Source of the DNA: Hermatobates lingyangjiaoensis
Lineage: Eukaryota > Arthropoda > Insecta > Hemiptera > Hermatobatidae
Length of the DNA stretch: 64,000 bases
Assembly (NCBI GenBank): GCA_026182355.1
Contig: JAPFBL010000105.1
Location: 1,479,001-1,543,000 of the forward strand
Direction: 5' to 3'
Under the pieces are notes generated by a model. It was not told the origin of the DNA, searched no databases, and saw nothing but the letters and a program-made list of their open reading frames with translations. The first letter of the stretch is position 1, and each line of letters opens with the position of its first letter. The position numbers and the translations under genes are program-made. Positions 13,369 through 26,400 of the stretch are shown here, piece after piece.

Positions 13369-13710
13369 GTGGAAATATGTAGGAAAGCGATATTTGATGC
13401 TCTCTTCTCGACTAGCAGAGAGGATGTTGAGGTGGCTGGTTATATTTGGGTACGGTACGGGTTCAGGGCGCACATGACTGCTCCAGAGTCAAGGTCACGA
13501 AGATGCCTGTGTCTGGCCTTGCAAGTCGACAGCGCGCTCTGTCTCCCTCCAACCTCCACCAACACAGCCTCCCTTGAGGCCCCTGACGTCATCGCACACC
13601 ATCGTCCACAGACTGTTCTTCGTCTCACCACTATACCTTCATCCTACTACCTCTTGTACTTCACTCCTACACTTGTCTCCTACACTCTCTTAATAGCACT
13701 AAAAATATGA
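13369..13710. other. GC-rich island, possible exon or conserved element
   Basis: Base composition changes sharply from about 30% GC to a balanced, CpG-containing stretch, with open frames on both strands (113 codons plus, 63 codons minus). Neither translation resembles a family I know. The island contains TCAAGGTCA (13489-13497, an FTZ-F1/ERR-type nuclear receptor half-site) and TGACGTCA (13584-13591). It may be an untranslated exon, an enhancer or a short coding exon. The sequence does not decide. Confidence 0.3.
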
Positions 13711-13790
13711 ATTGCTATAATCCAGTCCTACCCAGTATTTATATTAAACTACAATCTGGATTTTTATCTATAAAAATACGGGTTTTCTTA
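13689..13790 (+). repeat. Direct repeat, copy 2 of 2
   Basis: This matches 12396-12496 in the same orientation ('gcactaaaaatatgaattgc', 'ccagtcctacccagt', 'acgggttttc'), with about 1.2 kb between copies. Confidence 0.65.
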
Positions 13791-14411
13791 AATGTGTAAG
13801 TTCACTCAAGTGTTCATTACTTTCCTTAATATCTTATTAGTACCTCATCTAAGGAACTTAATTTTGTCTTTATTGTCATACTGTAAAAAGAAAATTATCA
13901 TTTTTTCTTTAAATGCCATGATAGTATTTATATCTAAGTAATGCTAATCATAAGTTTATTTTTGACAAATGAATTAAATATAAAATTGTCACAAAGAAAT
14001 TAAGTTGATTTCCACAGAAGTTTCTATTAAAGTAAAGTTCTTTTTTTAATTTTTTGTGAAGATTTTTTGGGTTCTTTAGTGAGAATTCGTTTCTTAGGTA
14101 ATTACGATTACCTGTGTGACCATCAAACAGTAATCTCATATTCATTTTCCTTCTATTGTAAAAATCGATAGTTTTGTATGTTTATATATCCTTACTATTG
14201 TAAGTATATTTATTTTTTTACAATCTACTTACGATAATTTTTTCGAACACGACTTAATTATTTCTTGTTTATTATCAGACCGATTGTTGATTTTTTAATG
14301 ATTCCTTATTCTGTTTTGTTTTGTGAACACATGAAAGCATTTTTAAATTAAATTAAAATGTTGACAATGATAGTTTGTTTTGCACCTGGGGTACTGATCA
14401 AACACTGCAAA

Positions 14412-14449
14412 GCAATATATATTTATATATAATATATATATATATATAA
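14412..14449. repeat. (TA)n tract
   Basis: An imperfect TA repeat that directly abuts the left end of the fold-back element at 14448. Confidence 0.9.
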
Positions 14450-14515
14450 AGATTTCACATAAACACGTGAAATAACAATCAATGATCAAACCACAATAAG
14501 AAAATAGGAAAACGA

Positions 14516-14558
14516 GACTAAGATCTTTCAACCGTAACAAGCGGTCTCCGTCAGAGTC
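14516..14558 (-). ncRNA. Hammerhead type I-like motif, left arm
   Basis: Read on the minus strand: stem I GACU, core CUGACGG (consensus CUGAUGA, so A9 is G), stem II pairing GACCG with CGGUU around a 7-base loop, then GAA, the self-complementary AGAUCU as stem III with A15.1 and U16.1, U at the cleavage position, and AGUC closing stem I. One core residue is off consensus, so activity is doubtful. Confidence 0.5.
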
Positions 14559-14591
14559 AAAAACCCAACTGATTTGGGTTGTTGGGTTTTT

Positions 14592-14634
14592 GACTCGGAT
14601 GAAGACCGCTTGTTACGGTTGAAAAATCTTTGTC
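14592..14634 (+). ncRNA. Hammerhead type I-like motif, right arm
   Basis: This has GACU, CGGAUGA (U4 replaced by G), the same GACCG/CGGUU stem II, GAA, then AAAUCU instead of AGAUCU and UGUC instead of AGUC. It is more damaged than the left-arm copy. Confidence 0.45.
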
Positions 14635-14668
14635 TTGTTTTCCCATATTTCTTATTGTGGTTTGATCA

Positions 14669-14860
14669 TATATATATTACAAGATTTCACTGTAATCAAG
14701 GGAAATAAAAATCAACATCTAAACCACAGTAAGAAAAAAGAATAATAACAAAATGGGAATGAAAAAATCTTTGAACCAAATGAAGTACACTTCGTCAGAG
14801 TCTCACTGATACTCACTGTTTTTCTAATTTTCTTACTGTAATTTAGACGTTTATGCATAT
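14669..14860. mobile_element. Second fold-back element sharing the TA tract
   Basis: It starts at the short TA tract 14669-14679, then 'gatttcactgtaatcaaggg' and 'aaaccacagtaag'. The inverse 'cttactgtaatttagacg' lies at 14835-14855. It belongs to the same family as the neighbour but is more diverged. The minus strand at 14763-14803 shows GACU, a perfect CUGACGA and a 'aagtgtactt' stem II, followed by CAAAGAUUU where GAAAGAUCU is expected. The catalytic G12 is therefore lost. Confidence 0.5.
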
Positions 14861-14869
14861 ATAACGTTT

Positions 14870-17560
14870 ATGCATATATGTATAGAAATATATTTCTATA
14901 TGCATGAATAGAAAATTCATTTATTTCTATTTCTATTTGTTTATTATTTTAATCCAGCTTTCAGTAGATATTTTTACCTGAATTTTATTTAGGTCTTAAT
15001 ATTTTTGATTTGTCAACATTTCTCTTTTATTTACTTTTTCTATTATTCAGTTTTTTATTATCTTTTGACTTTCCTTTAAGTTTCTTTCGTTGTTAGTAAT
15101 ATATTTCACCTTTTACTGTGCTTTTGTTATTCTTTTTACACTGCACTTCTCTACAAGTAACTTAACTTTTCCTTAGACGATTTCTCTTATTCTTTACCTT
15201 CCTATCTCTCTCCTCGCTTCAAACTAATAATATTTCTCGACTCTATGACCTGATTCATAAGTTGCTGCACTGTTGGATTCCATCTCTGTCTGTTACGCGG
15301 TGTGATATATCCTCTCTTTACTCTCTCCTGATAACGATTAACCGAAAATCAAAGACTGTCAGTTTGTTCTTTTTTTCATGTATTTATGTACTTTGTTTAT
15401 ATTGAATTTTATATACATGTAATGTTTATGGATTACATCTTGATTATGATCAAAATAAAACAGTCTATAAGAGACGACTAAATACACCAAGAAAAAAGAG
15501 AGTAAATGCTAAGAACTACTTACTTCAATAGTTCGACGTACATATGAGATGTAAACGTAAAATTCGACGTAAACGTAGAACTAAGAGAATGTATTCAGAC
15601 GATATTGAATAACAAATATTTAATTATGGTGTAGTAACTCATAAATGTTTGTTGTAAAAATAATGTTTTTCATTGGTATTGTTTTTAATTTATTATTTAA
15701 TAAGAAAAATAATAACAAAATACATTTTTATAATGAATAAAAATAAATTATTTAATAAATATGTAATTACAATAATTTTCCACTTAAACTATTTTTCGTT
15801 TGTCCCTGCAATCGCAAGTCATAAATATATATTTTTTTTTAATATTTCTTTGCTTAATTAGTTATCATTTGTTTCCGCTGGTAATTGATAAGCCTCTTTA
15901 GTTTTTTTTTATTGTTTGTCAACAACATATCTTTTTGTTGTTTGTCAATTGATTACCTATATAATTACAAATTTGGGATTATTACCCATTGGGGGTGATT
16001 AAAGGGTCTTCCCTCCTAATTCAGTCAGCCCTCTGCTCTCCTGGCTGGCACACAGTCTGTTGCTCTCTCTCAAACTGATTCAACACGCCCTCACTTATTT
16101 ACACCCACTCCCACACCCTCTCAACTGACACTCCTGCTGCCTATCCTTTTTCGTTACTTCCACCATGCCTGTTGGTTGGCCATTCCCTAGTGTTCAGGAG
16201 TTTTAGTTGATTGGCCCTTCAACATCACCCTTTCTGATGACCTCCCTAGCCGCCTACCATCCTACCACCCTGGTCAGTAGCCATTAATCGCTTAGCAGTT
16301 CATTTTCATCTGTCTTATACACAAACAACTATCTCTGCAGCTTTACTTCCTCTCTCCATAATGACTAGTCATTCCTCTTATAACATAACAGCGTGTTTAA
16401 ACACTAATCATGCAAAATAATTTGGCCTTATGATTTGCCAATATATTTGACGATAATCAAATGAAACTATGTAATAGTAACAATGTAACTGATGGGACTG
16501 TTTTTAAAGATAGTTACTTACAAACAAATAAATTCTCAAGCACAAATTTTAAGCGTCTTCTCGAGTTAGTGACACCTGCGTGTGGTGCAACATTTTTGTT
16601 TCTTTTAACTCGAATTATAGCAGTACCAAACAACCACCTCCATTAATAGAAATTAACACGTCAAGTAAACCACTTCACTAAAAAAAGTATGAAACGTACA
16701 GTTAGTTTATGATATGAATATTACTAAGCCACATAGGAGTAAAATTACTTCTCCATTGACATATTCTTACGTTTCTTGTCTCAGGGTATTTTATACTTTA
16801 AAATCTTTAAAACATTCATACAAGGAGTCATTCGTTCAACTCTACCATATTTAATTGATTATTACATTTTTTTTTATTGGTTACTCTAGAGCATATATTC
16901 TGAACTTTTAGATTAATAATTCTAATGATTGTTGAATATGTTTTCCTTAAAAAAAAAAAAAGTACGCCTATAGCAACCACAACCCTGAACATTTTACAAA
17001 AATGTCAAATCGTTTGAATAAACGATAGTTTTATTCAAAATGAAATGAATGAGTGAAAAGTAATATAAAGTGCCCAAAAATAATTCCATTTTGATAATAT
17101 CTGTCTTACCAACTGCAGATGTATGTCTCATTTGTTTAGAATGTGGTTTTAAAATAACATTCACAGTTTTATAAGCTATAATGAGAACTACCGTGACTTT
17201 TTATTAATCATAAAGCTTTACATTATTTAGAAATGTATGAATATGAGGTATTAATTCAGAAATAATGAAGACCTCTATGACAATCCCTACACTTAAACCT
17301 ATAGTTCTTAGTATTCCTATAAGAAAACAACCAAGATTTAAATTTCATCAACTAATTTTTAATTCTGTTAAAGGAGAATTTCTTTTTTTTTAACAACAAA
17401 CAATAAACATTTGATTCTCGTCTCCCCTATGCGTTTTCATCGTACATTACAAATTCGTTCAGCAACATTAGAATCATTATACAAATGAATTCAATTATCT
17501 ACGGTTTTGATAAAACGAAATTAAAATCTTGACAGCTCTACATTTTAAGCTAGAGTTAAA
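14870..17560. other. No gene seen
   Basis: T-rich and AT-rich sequence with a more balanced, C-rich stretch at 16010-16380 that has no convincing open frame. Nothing recognisable. Confidence 0.5.
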
Positions 17561-17566
17561 CGAATT

Positions 17567-17805
17567 TAAGAAAGTTCATAATTATATGCACGTGAAAGCT
17601 TAATTACATTGTTAAGTAATAATGAACTGCATAATTATATATGCGTGAAACATTATTACAATTTTATTGAATAAGGAACTGCATAATAATAAATATGGTA
17701 TACTGTTTAAAATTTAAAACTCTATAATTATATTTGTTTGGCAGATTGATTACAATTTTATTGAAAATGAACTACATGGTTATAAATTTGTGGTACATTG
17801 ATTAG
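17567..17805 (+). repeat. Degenerate minisatellite, about 52-base unit, about 5 copies
   Basis: Units of the type 'gaactgcataattatat', then 'gtgaaacattattaca', then 'attttattgaa' start near 17571, 17623, 17675, 17720 and 17768. Units two and three are best preserved, and the last three vary in length by a few bases. Confidence 0.6.
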
Positions 17806-20800
17806 AGTCCTCCCCTCCCCTGTGGAATGCAATACTAATTAATAAAAAGGATAATTAGAATTTATGATTAAAATAAATTAAAGCTAATAATTCTTTTGAT
17901 GGTACGTATGTAATTAATTTAGAGAAGAGGGCCTTGACACCTTGGTCTTGTTCTAATGAAACGTGTTTACTTTACAGTCATTTAAAGAGATTGCAGGTTG
18001 GGAAAGGTCAGTGATGTCTCTATTGATATTACGTGTTATCAAGGCGCTGATAAGACAAGCGACCTTCCCAACATTCCATGTCCGATAATAATCCAGCTGT
18101 CCCAAAAAAGTAACTTTCTAACCAGCCGAAAAAGTGCCGTAGATGACTTTTGAAATATATTTATTTCTCCATACTACAGGCTACCATGTAGTTCGCTCAA
18201 AATAATGACTTTTGTATATTGACTGTTGTGATAAGACCATAATAATAATTCAAATGTTTTGAAGAGTTGTTTTACTATGCAACTTTATTGATATGTTCAT
18301 TTTGAAAGAGAATTCATTGACAAGTTGTTCTATAACTTAATAATGTTTAAGAGTTACGGCACCCAAATAAACAGAGTATACTACCTATTTAGCATCCCTT
18401 CGACATGGGATATGTCCACAAGTTAAATGTTTTCCATGATTGCATTCATAAAAAATTTATTTTATGTTTTAAGTTTATTACTTTGCAGCTTTGCAGTACT
18501 TAAAACATAGTGTAATACATAATAATAGAACATGGAACTACTAATATTGCAATAATTTTTTTTAAAAATAAAATATTAGAACAAAATGTTTTAATCTATT
18601 GTTCACATGATTATATCTAACTTAAATTTAGTGGAACAGCCAGAATTTTGTTTGGTAGAGAGAGGATAGCGTAGGAAACGAACGTAGTTCAAGCAGCTGG
18701 GGATTGAAATCTTATTTAAAATAACTTAAATAACTTTAATTAATAATTAATTAAATAACTTAATTTTAAAATGTGTTAATTTAAATAACATTTAAATGTT
18801 TTCATTTCTAGCTTTAAATCCCCTAGAAAATATTTAGACTCAAAACGCAGCTCTAAATAGAATTTGGAATCATTTCCATTATTTCCCTTTCTTCAAAATT
18901 ATCTGTCTATCTTGTTTTGGGCATTTTGAATACTTTTGAACTCACTATTAGTTTTTGTTGTCTGCTGTAACAATGATTCCAGTGAATAGTTGACAGATTG
19001 TTGGTCGGTTTAAGGATATGCGTGTAGCCTATTAATAAACTTCATTACTGAAATGTAAGCGAATGACATCGGTGCTCTTGCTGCCTTCGTGAGTGCATGG
19101 TTACATCAGTAAGCCCAAAAGCTGAAGCGCTTGAGGCCGCATTCCCAGTTATCCGCTAAACTTGGGACTAACACCTGTCTATATTCCTTTCTGCGGCCTT
19201 CAATCACTCCAACTCATGTTTTTATTCAATAATATTGGTGTGTTTGAGAAAACACTTCATTACAAACTGTATTCATTAATAAATATAGCAGAATGTATTC
19301 ATTAAAATCATATAGTACAATAATAAAAATAAAATCTTGCACAATTGAACATCATGTTTACTAAAACCGGGGAAAATTAAGGAAAGGATGTGCCTGAGGG
19401 TGACATTCTAAGGAGTGCAAAATATAGAAAACCGAAAGTAGAGTTAATAAATTTTGAAATTTTACACCGAAACGAATCTTGGAGTTCTTACCTGGGAGTT
19501 TTAAGTTACAGTAAATTTAGTATTTTTGCTGCAAGAGGTTAGTAAAACAACCATTCTTGTTTCATGATGATGGTGTCTATACACATTCTTCGGATTCAGA
19601 GAACTTTGGAAATGTTGTTCGCACTGCTTGTCGCATTTTAACTTGTAAAAGAAGCAAATGACCGTTTCATGGTTATTTGGATACTCAGACACAAATCAAT
19701 ATGAGAATTAATGCTAATCTTTTGTATTGGCTTGCAACGCAAACATTTTTATCTGTAGCAGTAAGGGATTTTCATAGAAACAGATTCACTTTGCCAAGCT
19801 GCTCACACTCGAAAATCGACACATTTCAATAGGAACAAGTAGGATCTGTAGAGGAGGGGTACAAGTTAAGCGAGCACCCCGGCAGCCAAGTGCCCAGTTC
19901 ATCATATTTAAATAACTCTCAATACTCAAAAGTATTATCAGTCCCACTATCTTACAAAAAAAGAAATAATATTTGAATAAATTGAAATAGTTGACCATAC
20001 CAATTTTAAGAAGTTTAAACATTGATACATTATAGTGCAAACACTTTTGTTCACCTTTCGACATTCGAATTTCTTCTTAGTAAGGGAACGTTGTTATGTC
20101 AACTAAATAAACGTTTGATTTAACCAAACAGAATATTTTACTAAACTAATTTACTATTTCATCTTTTATATTGCTGCATACTACTATAAAGTTATGCCTT
20201 GACCATTTTCTTCTTATTACATCTCTTTTGGAGCACTCTCAACTTCAAGGGTATAATTTTCGATTTACTAACTAATATACGAATATCAAAAGAAAAAATG
20301 TTTTCATTTAAATGCAATGTCTTTCCATTAATACATATTTACATGAAATTATATCATGTTTGCTTTTACTAAAAGAAGACAGATTCAAATAATATTTTTC
20401 ATTAAATTTGAATTGTTGCAATAATTCACTGTTTGGAAAGAGATGTTCGTCTATGAAGTTCTATTAAAATCGTTTAGCGTTTTTTTTAACTTGACATCTT
20501 TTTAGATTACATTTACATGATCTAACCGAAAACTAAAATAGAACATATAATTTATGCACATCAGCGTTGTTAAAATTACTAACACGTAAAACATTTCAAA
20601 ACCGTACAGCAACACAAAGTGGTCTTGCTCTAATTTCATCACAAGGATAATGAAAGGTATACGTAAATGTATTTCTCATTGAATTTTTCTAATATTTATA
20701 CATTTTAATTAATGTACTGGCTTTGTCAGCGTCTGTAATGTAAACGATATTTATATTTTATATTTGTCGTAACAGTTGAATAGTCACTAAATAAACTTGT

Positions 20801-22960
20801 TTCCTTTACAAATCTATCTACACGGTTTTTATCCAATCAATAAAATAAAGAAATGTAAATGTGGTAGATTTAATATTAACTTAAATTTGGCTAATAAAGA
20901 ATTGATTTTACAAATTTATCGTTGATGATGTATGTTTACTTTTTGTAAATTTAAATCATTTTGTAAAAATGACTTAAGCGACTTACTACAATCATATATA
21001 TAAATTTTTGTAAGTAGAATGAAGTAATCTTATTATTATTAGTAATTATCTGAAAAAAAGAGGCTAACATTATCTTGCAAAATTAAAAAAAAACTTTGTG
21101 GAGCATTGACATAATCAGTGCGAATGAAGTCTGATGTACGATGCACCTGCCATTACTAACGAACAAAGATTTTGTGGTGTACGAATGTGCTGGTCAATAC
21201 CTGAGCAAAGTTTACTCCAGTGGGCGTAAAAATAGTTGGTCTGTTTGAATCAAGATACGCATCAGTTCTATGACAATTCAACATTGGTAATCTGGACTGT
21301 CTGAAAACTTCCAACACTTTCTAGGAGAGAACCTGATGGTTGTCATACATGTCGTAAATATATCCTCATGCAGTTATATAATGATTGATGAAAGACGTAT
21401 TTTGGCTATTCCGTTTGATAATACTTCAACAAGGCAGCCACAACATTAAACCAAAACTAAGTTGATAGTCAAGTAAGTTTGATATGATGGTTAATAATGC
21501 TAGTGATGAGTGTAGGCTAATCCAGCTTTTTTTATTTTCAGCTGAAAATAATATTTTATCTTCAAAAGTGCTACCACATAAAATTTTATTTAGGAAAGAT
21601 AAGGTATTGAAAATAGCGCCTCAAAATTATTTGACTTTCAGCATAGAAGCTCATTTCCTTTGCCCAAAGGTTTTTGATATTTTTTAATTTATTTTTCATA
21701 TTTTGATTCATACACACGTTGAAAGCATTTTTCTATTATCTAAGTTCATAAGACTTTCTATTAATATGCTCTCACAGTTTCAGTAGCGCTCCTTTATTTA
21801 CTGCTTCAACATGCACCAGGTTGATCTATTCTCATCGCTATATTTCCCATCTAATAACAATCTTGCATCATAATAAAGTAGCAACACAGAATTTTCTAAC
21901 TCTTGTGTTTAGAAAGTGCAAAAAAAGTGTAAAGAACTACGGCCATATTGACGCAACATTCAGGCTTATGAATCCATAGCCACAGTGGTAATTTCGTTTC
22001 TCAAGTGCTTGTAGATTTTCATGTCTGTTAAATATTGAACAGAACACATTTTCTGACACAACTATTCTATTTAATATTTCCTACGTTGTAGAATAAATTA
22101 AGTTAGAGAATGCATGATTGCTGTTGCTATGTGTTCAATTGGTTTGCAGAAAAGTAGTTCTTCCTCTGACATAACCGAACATAATGCAATTAAATGAACA
22201 TGTTTATTGTTATCTGATTTATCAAGTTGAATCAAAAACAATTTATACGCAAATTAATCTTGGTAATTCTTCAATTACATCACCAATTCAAAAGATATTG
22301 TATTATTTCATAGCAGTATGGATCGCAATCATTTAGAAAACTATTAGCAAACGTAGTTTTTTTCTCAATCTCAGTATGACTGGCAAATAAAACTATTCAT
22401 GAACGATGCGACGGACGCCTGTCACACCTGGCTTTCTACATGTAAGAAACAAGTCAAGTTTTATATTTCAGTATTTTTTAATAACAAAATCCATAATTTG
22501 TTTACCTAAGAAAAGGTCAGTTACATATCGAAAGTGACAAGTTCCACTTATACTTACTTGTGTAATATGTGTTCCTATCCATTAAGAAGAAATGGTATTT
22601 CAATTAACTTTACTATTATAAATGTAACAGCAATAATAGTGGATAATACATTCAGCAATTACTATTTTAATTATTATAAAAATTACAATACTGACTTTTT
22701 TTGGAAAATATTTATTTTGAAAACCCTATACCAGATAATAATATTTAATAAATAAATTAAGAAATAGCATGTGGTTATTGGGGAATCTTATGGCCTTTAT
22801 ATTCTGCAGTTGATAGAATTATTACCAGTTCTACGGATCATAAATAACTATTTCATGATCTATTGGTGATAACTACTTCTCCTAGAGGAGGCATAAATCA
22901 AGCATTAGTATTTCAGCAGTGTTCCTGATACCCAAGTGCTTACTTGTAATGCCGCTGGGC
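17806..22960. other. No gene seen
   Basis: AT-rich sequence with short frames only. There is a slightly more balanced patch at 19060-19200. I see no repeat or domain that I can name. Confidence 0.5.
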
Positions 22961-22973
22961 AATAGATGGGGTT

Positions 22974-23090
22974 GTACTCCAAATTAATGCAGAAGAGTAT
23001 CTTTAAACTCTTCTATGACCCACAAGAGAACGTACTCCGAATTAATGCAGAAGAGGATCTTTAGACTCTTCTATGACCTACAAGATAACT
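22974..23090 (+). repeat. Tandem duplication, 58-base offset
   Basis: 'gtactccaaattaatgcaga' at 22974 is repeated as 'gtactccgaattaatgcaga' at 23032, each followed by a 'ctcttctatgacc' and 'acaaga' block. The following balanced-composition stretch to about 23500 includes a 70-codon frame (23073-23285) that I do not recognise. It may be part of an unknown interspersed repeat. Confidence 0.6.
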
Positions 23091-23499
23091 CCAGTTGGGG
23101 TTATGGGTCCTAGCGGCATCCGGGTATGGAGAAAGTCCCTGAGGGTCACTATGACCTTGGAGAAGTGTCTAGGGACACTTCAAGCCAATGAACAAATTTA
23201 CTTGCAGTTTCTTATTGATAGTTTATGTTACGCAAGTCATTGCATTTTCAAGGGTCCTTGGAAGAGGGAAGTGCACCAATCATGACGCAGGTAACCTGGC
23301 GTCTCTCTTCTTTGCCTTCATTCTCACGGTGTCCTTTTCTCCCTATTGTTCCTCTTTGAGAGGGTAGAAGTGTCTACGGGTATTTAGTCCAGTTGAGAGG
23401 AAATACTCCTCAACTGCTCTCAAGTGAGACCCAGCCTTACCTATGCGGTTTTTGGGATAGCTTTTGCTCTTATAAAACTAGCATCACCATGGGAAGGGA

Positions 23500-26400
23500 G
23501 GCAGGTACACAACCACTCGCCTAAAACATACTCCAGTCATATTCATATAAACATAGAACCTCAAAGCATCTAATCCTCTTTAAATTCTGAAACTACTTTT
23601 TTTAAATATATTTAATCTTGTTTTACTTGGGAGCAGGGAGCTCAATTCAATGTGAATAGTATTATTTCTATAAAATCGTGTTAAAATTCCATAAAAAGCA
23701 ATTTTGATAGGCGATTCCTTATGATGAAACACAATTCATAGAAAACTAAGTTGAAACCTATAACAGGATACTAGTGACAGGAAGTATAGACAGCTCATTG
23801 AGAATTAGCTAACAATTGAATTCGTTATGATTTCTGAGGTGACAGTGTTGTCACCTCATCATCATTTTAAATTCTTCGATTGTAAACTTTTCATAATCAG
23901 ACTTTTGCATGCTTTGAAAGGCTGCTTCTTTCTAAAAAGAACCGGTCTAATAGCATCATCCTCAAGGAAGATATGGATCATAATTAATTTGTTTTATTTA
24001 TGTTATTTTTATACATACTATTTGAAATTTAAGTGAGAAAATTTAGCAGGTTCTCTTAATTTCTACGTAGCAGCTTTGTTAACTCCACAAAGTGTTCCAT
24101 ACATCATCACATTCATAATACTCCCTCCATGATTTCTTCTCTTCTCAAGGGTCGAACATTGTAACTTTATCTTGATCTTAGATAAAACTGTTTCAATCTG
24201 GTCGCAGTACTTCGTTTTCTTTAGCTATACTTGGCGTTTTCTGCTATATGATTTCCCTAAATGTATAAATTCCCTCGACCGACAAAGGCCGCTTCATTTT
24301 TTTGTTACTCTATTACAGGAATTACATAATGGAATACTTGGGCAGCATACTTTATTTAACAAAAGAGTTTACCACACTACTAAAGCGTCCGAATTAGTTG
24401 AGCTATTTAAATAAAAAGAAACAAGTTGGTTTGCATTTATAAAAATATGTTTAATTTTAGTTACCTATTCTTAATTTGAGATATTGCCACGACACAATTT
24501 ATTTTATTAAACTCTCTAATATTTTATTAAACAGTTTCTAATTAGCACTTTAAACTTTATATTCATAAAAGTTGTATTTATATTTGCAAGTGTGTTTGTT
24601 TGGACATTTTAAATGTCGTGCACAATGATCGGGAAAACTTTCTTCATAATGATTTCGTCATGAATGGAGAAGTTGCCCGTTGCAGTGGAGCACAGAGTAA
24701 AATCTATGTATTTCACTTTGACTGTTTCCAACTTGAAACGTTCGTTCTCAGTAGCCACTATTGATAACACTCTGAAAAAAACTATGTATTCAATATAGCT
24801 CATATCATAAAAACACCCCTTGAGCATCGCCAACAATTCCATTTAAAGCAGTTGTGCCAATATTGTTCTATGTAAATTAAACTGTACGGTTTTTAAAGTG
24901 CGAGTCGTATTATAAGTAGTGTACAATATAATAATTCAAAGACTATTCAGAAGAGTATTATGAAGCAATTCGTATTAGTCAAATGGTGCTATCTGTAACG
25001 TCTTTACAGAATTAGGTTGCACATACGCTCTAATGTGTCCAGATATTATCAAAAATTGAATCATGGGGGTCCAAAATTTTTAAATACACTAAAATTTTAA
25101 ACCAGATATTTTTCATGATTGCTATAGATACTTTGCTTATATTAAAGCCACTGAACTTCAAACCTATTGTTATTTTGTTTTGCTATTATTGTCTAAACAT
25201 GACTTATTAAAGATATTACTGGAAAGGTTGAATGCAAAAAGAAAATATTAAACTTTTAAAATCACTACTGCTTGGAAAACTGGTACCACTCATTTACAAA
25301 CTCTGTAGACATTTTATCTGTACCCATACACATAGAATGAGTCTGTAATCGCCTTAATAATGTCCAAAAACAAAATTTACAACTACTAATATTAATAATC
25401 TATAAGGAAAGCGTAAAGCTGTGATGTATAGCGACGCAGGGCAGGGTGAAAAGCCGCCTTTACCAGTAATAGGAGGGTGGGAGTGAGTTAGCATTGTGTA
25501 ATCGCAACATCTTCACAACTCACACAGCATTCGGAATTATAGGACCAATGCACTGGAAAGTGCTTGAACACAATTCAAAATCTAGTAATGTGCATTAAAT
25601 ATCATTCATTCATTTCTTACTTAAAAGTAGTGAATGATTATTTTAATATAATCATGATAGGATCAGATGAAAAATTTCCAGTCTCATGACTATAGTTCTA
25701 AGTACTTTTAGCAGTCCAACCTCAACTCCCAACTTTGACAAAAACTCCCTAACTTGAAACTGCTCAATTTTTTTCTTAATCTGCGCTATTTTTATGTTTA
25801 TATTATATATTTATAATTCCTACATTAAGTATTATGTATGTTTAAACTTAAGGCGTAGATAGCCTTAAAAAGGAGATACCACTCCCACCACAGAGGTAAT
25901 AGTGCAGGTAGAAAATAAAAGGAATCCTCAGAGCTCAGGGGGATGTTTAAACACATAAGGAAAGGCCAATTAAATCTTCTACAATATTAAATATATATGA
26001 TAGTTGTTCAGATTTAAAGTCCTTAATATTACATTATGCTCTTTGAATAATAATCTATGTTAAATATTTAATATATCTAACACATTAAATAAGCATTCGG
26101 AGTTGAAGCAACTTTGTCCAACTCAAAAGCCTTCGACTCCGACTTTAACTTCCCAACACCAAAAATTTTGTAATATATGTACAAATATATTCTGTGATAA
26201 ATAGAATATATTCGTATAAACATAAAGTTTATTGTTTTATTGTAGCATCACACATCAAAGCAGACAGAGCATATCACTAAAAGTTATAGACTCACAGTAA
26301 TCGATCTTGATGGTTTAAAAAATAATTAATAACATTGGAAAGTGCATTTGTTCCAACGAATAATGTGGTTTAAACTAATTTTTCTTTTCAGTCGGTGGAA

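Larger units (their letters stand above)
14448..14668. mobile_element. Fold-back element with hammerhead-like motif in each arm
   Basis: The left arm 14483-14569 and right arm 14581-14668 are near-complementary over about 87 bases, separated by 11 bases. The outer end carries 'gatttcacataaacacgtga', itself a small hairpin, next to (TA)n. Each arm, read outward, contains the motif GACU-CUGAYGR-stem II-GAA-ARAUCU-U. This layout (motif, about 80 nt, then TA repeat) matches the PLE 3' ends at 49134-50172. I read it as a head-to-head pair of non-autonomous PLE-derived ends. No protein is coded. Confidence 0.6.

Noticed and set aside
13440..13631. Minus-strand 63-codon ORF as a gene
   Set aside because: Both strands are open because of GC content, and there is no recognisable domain, no splice support and no reason to prefer one strand.
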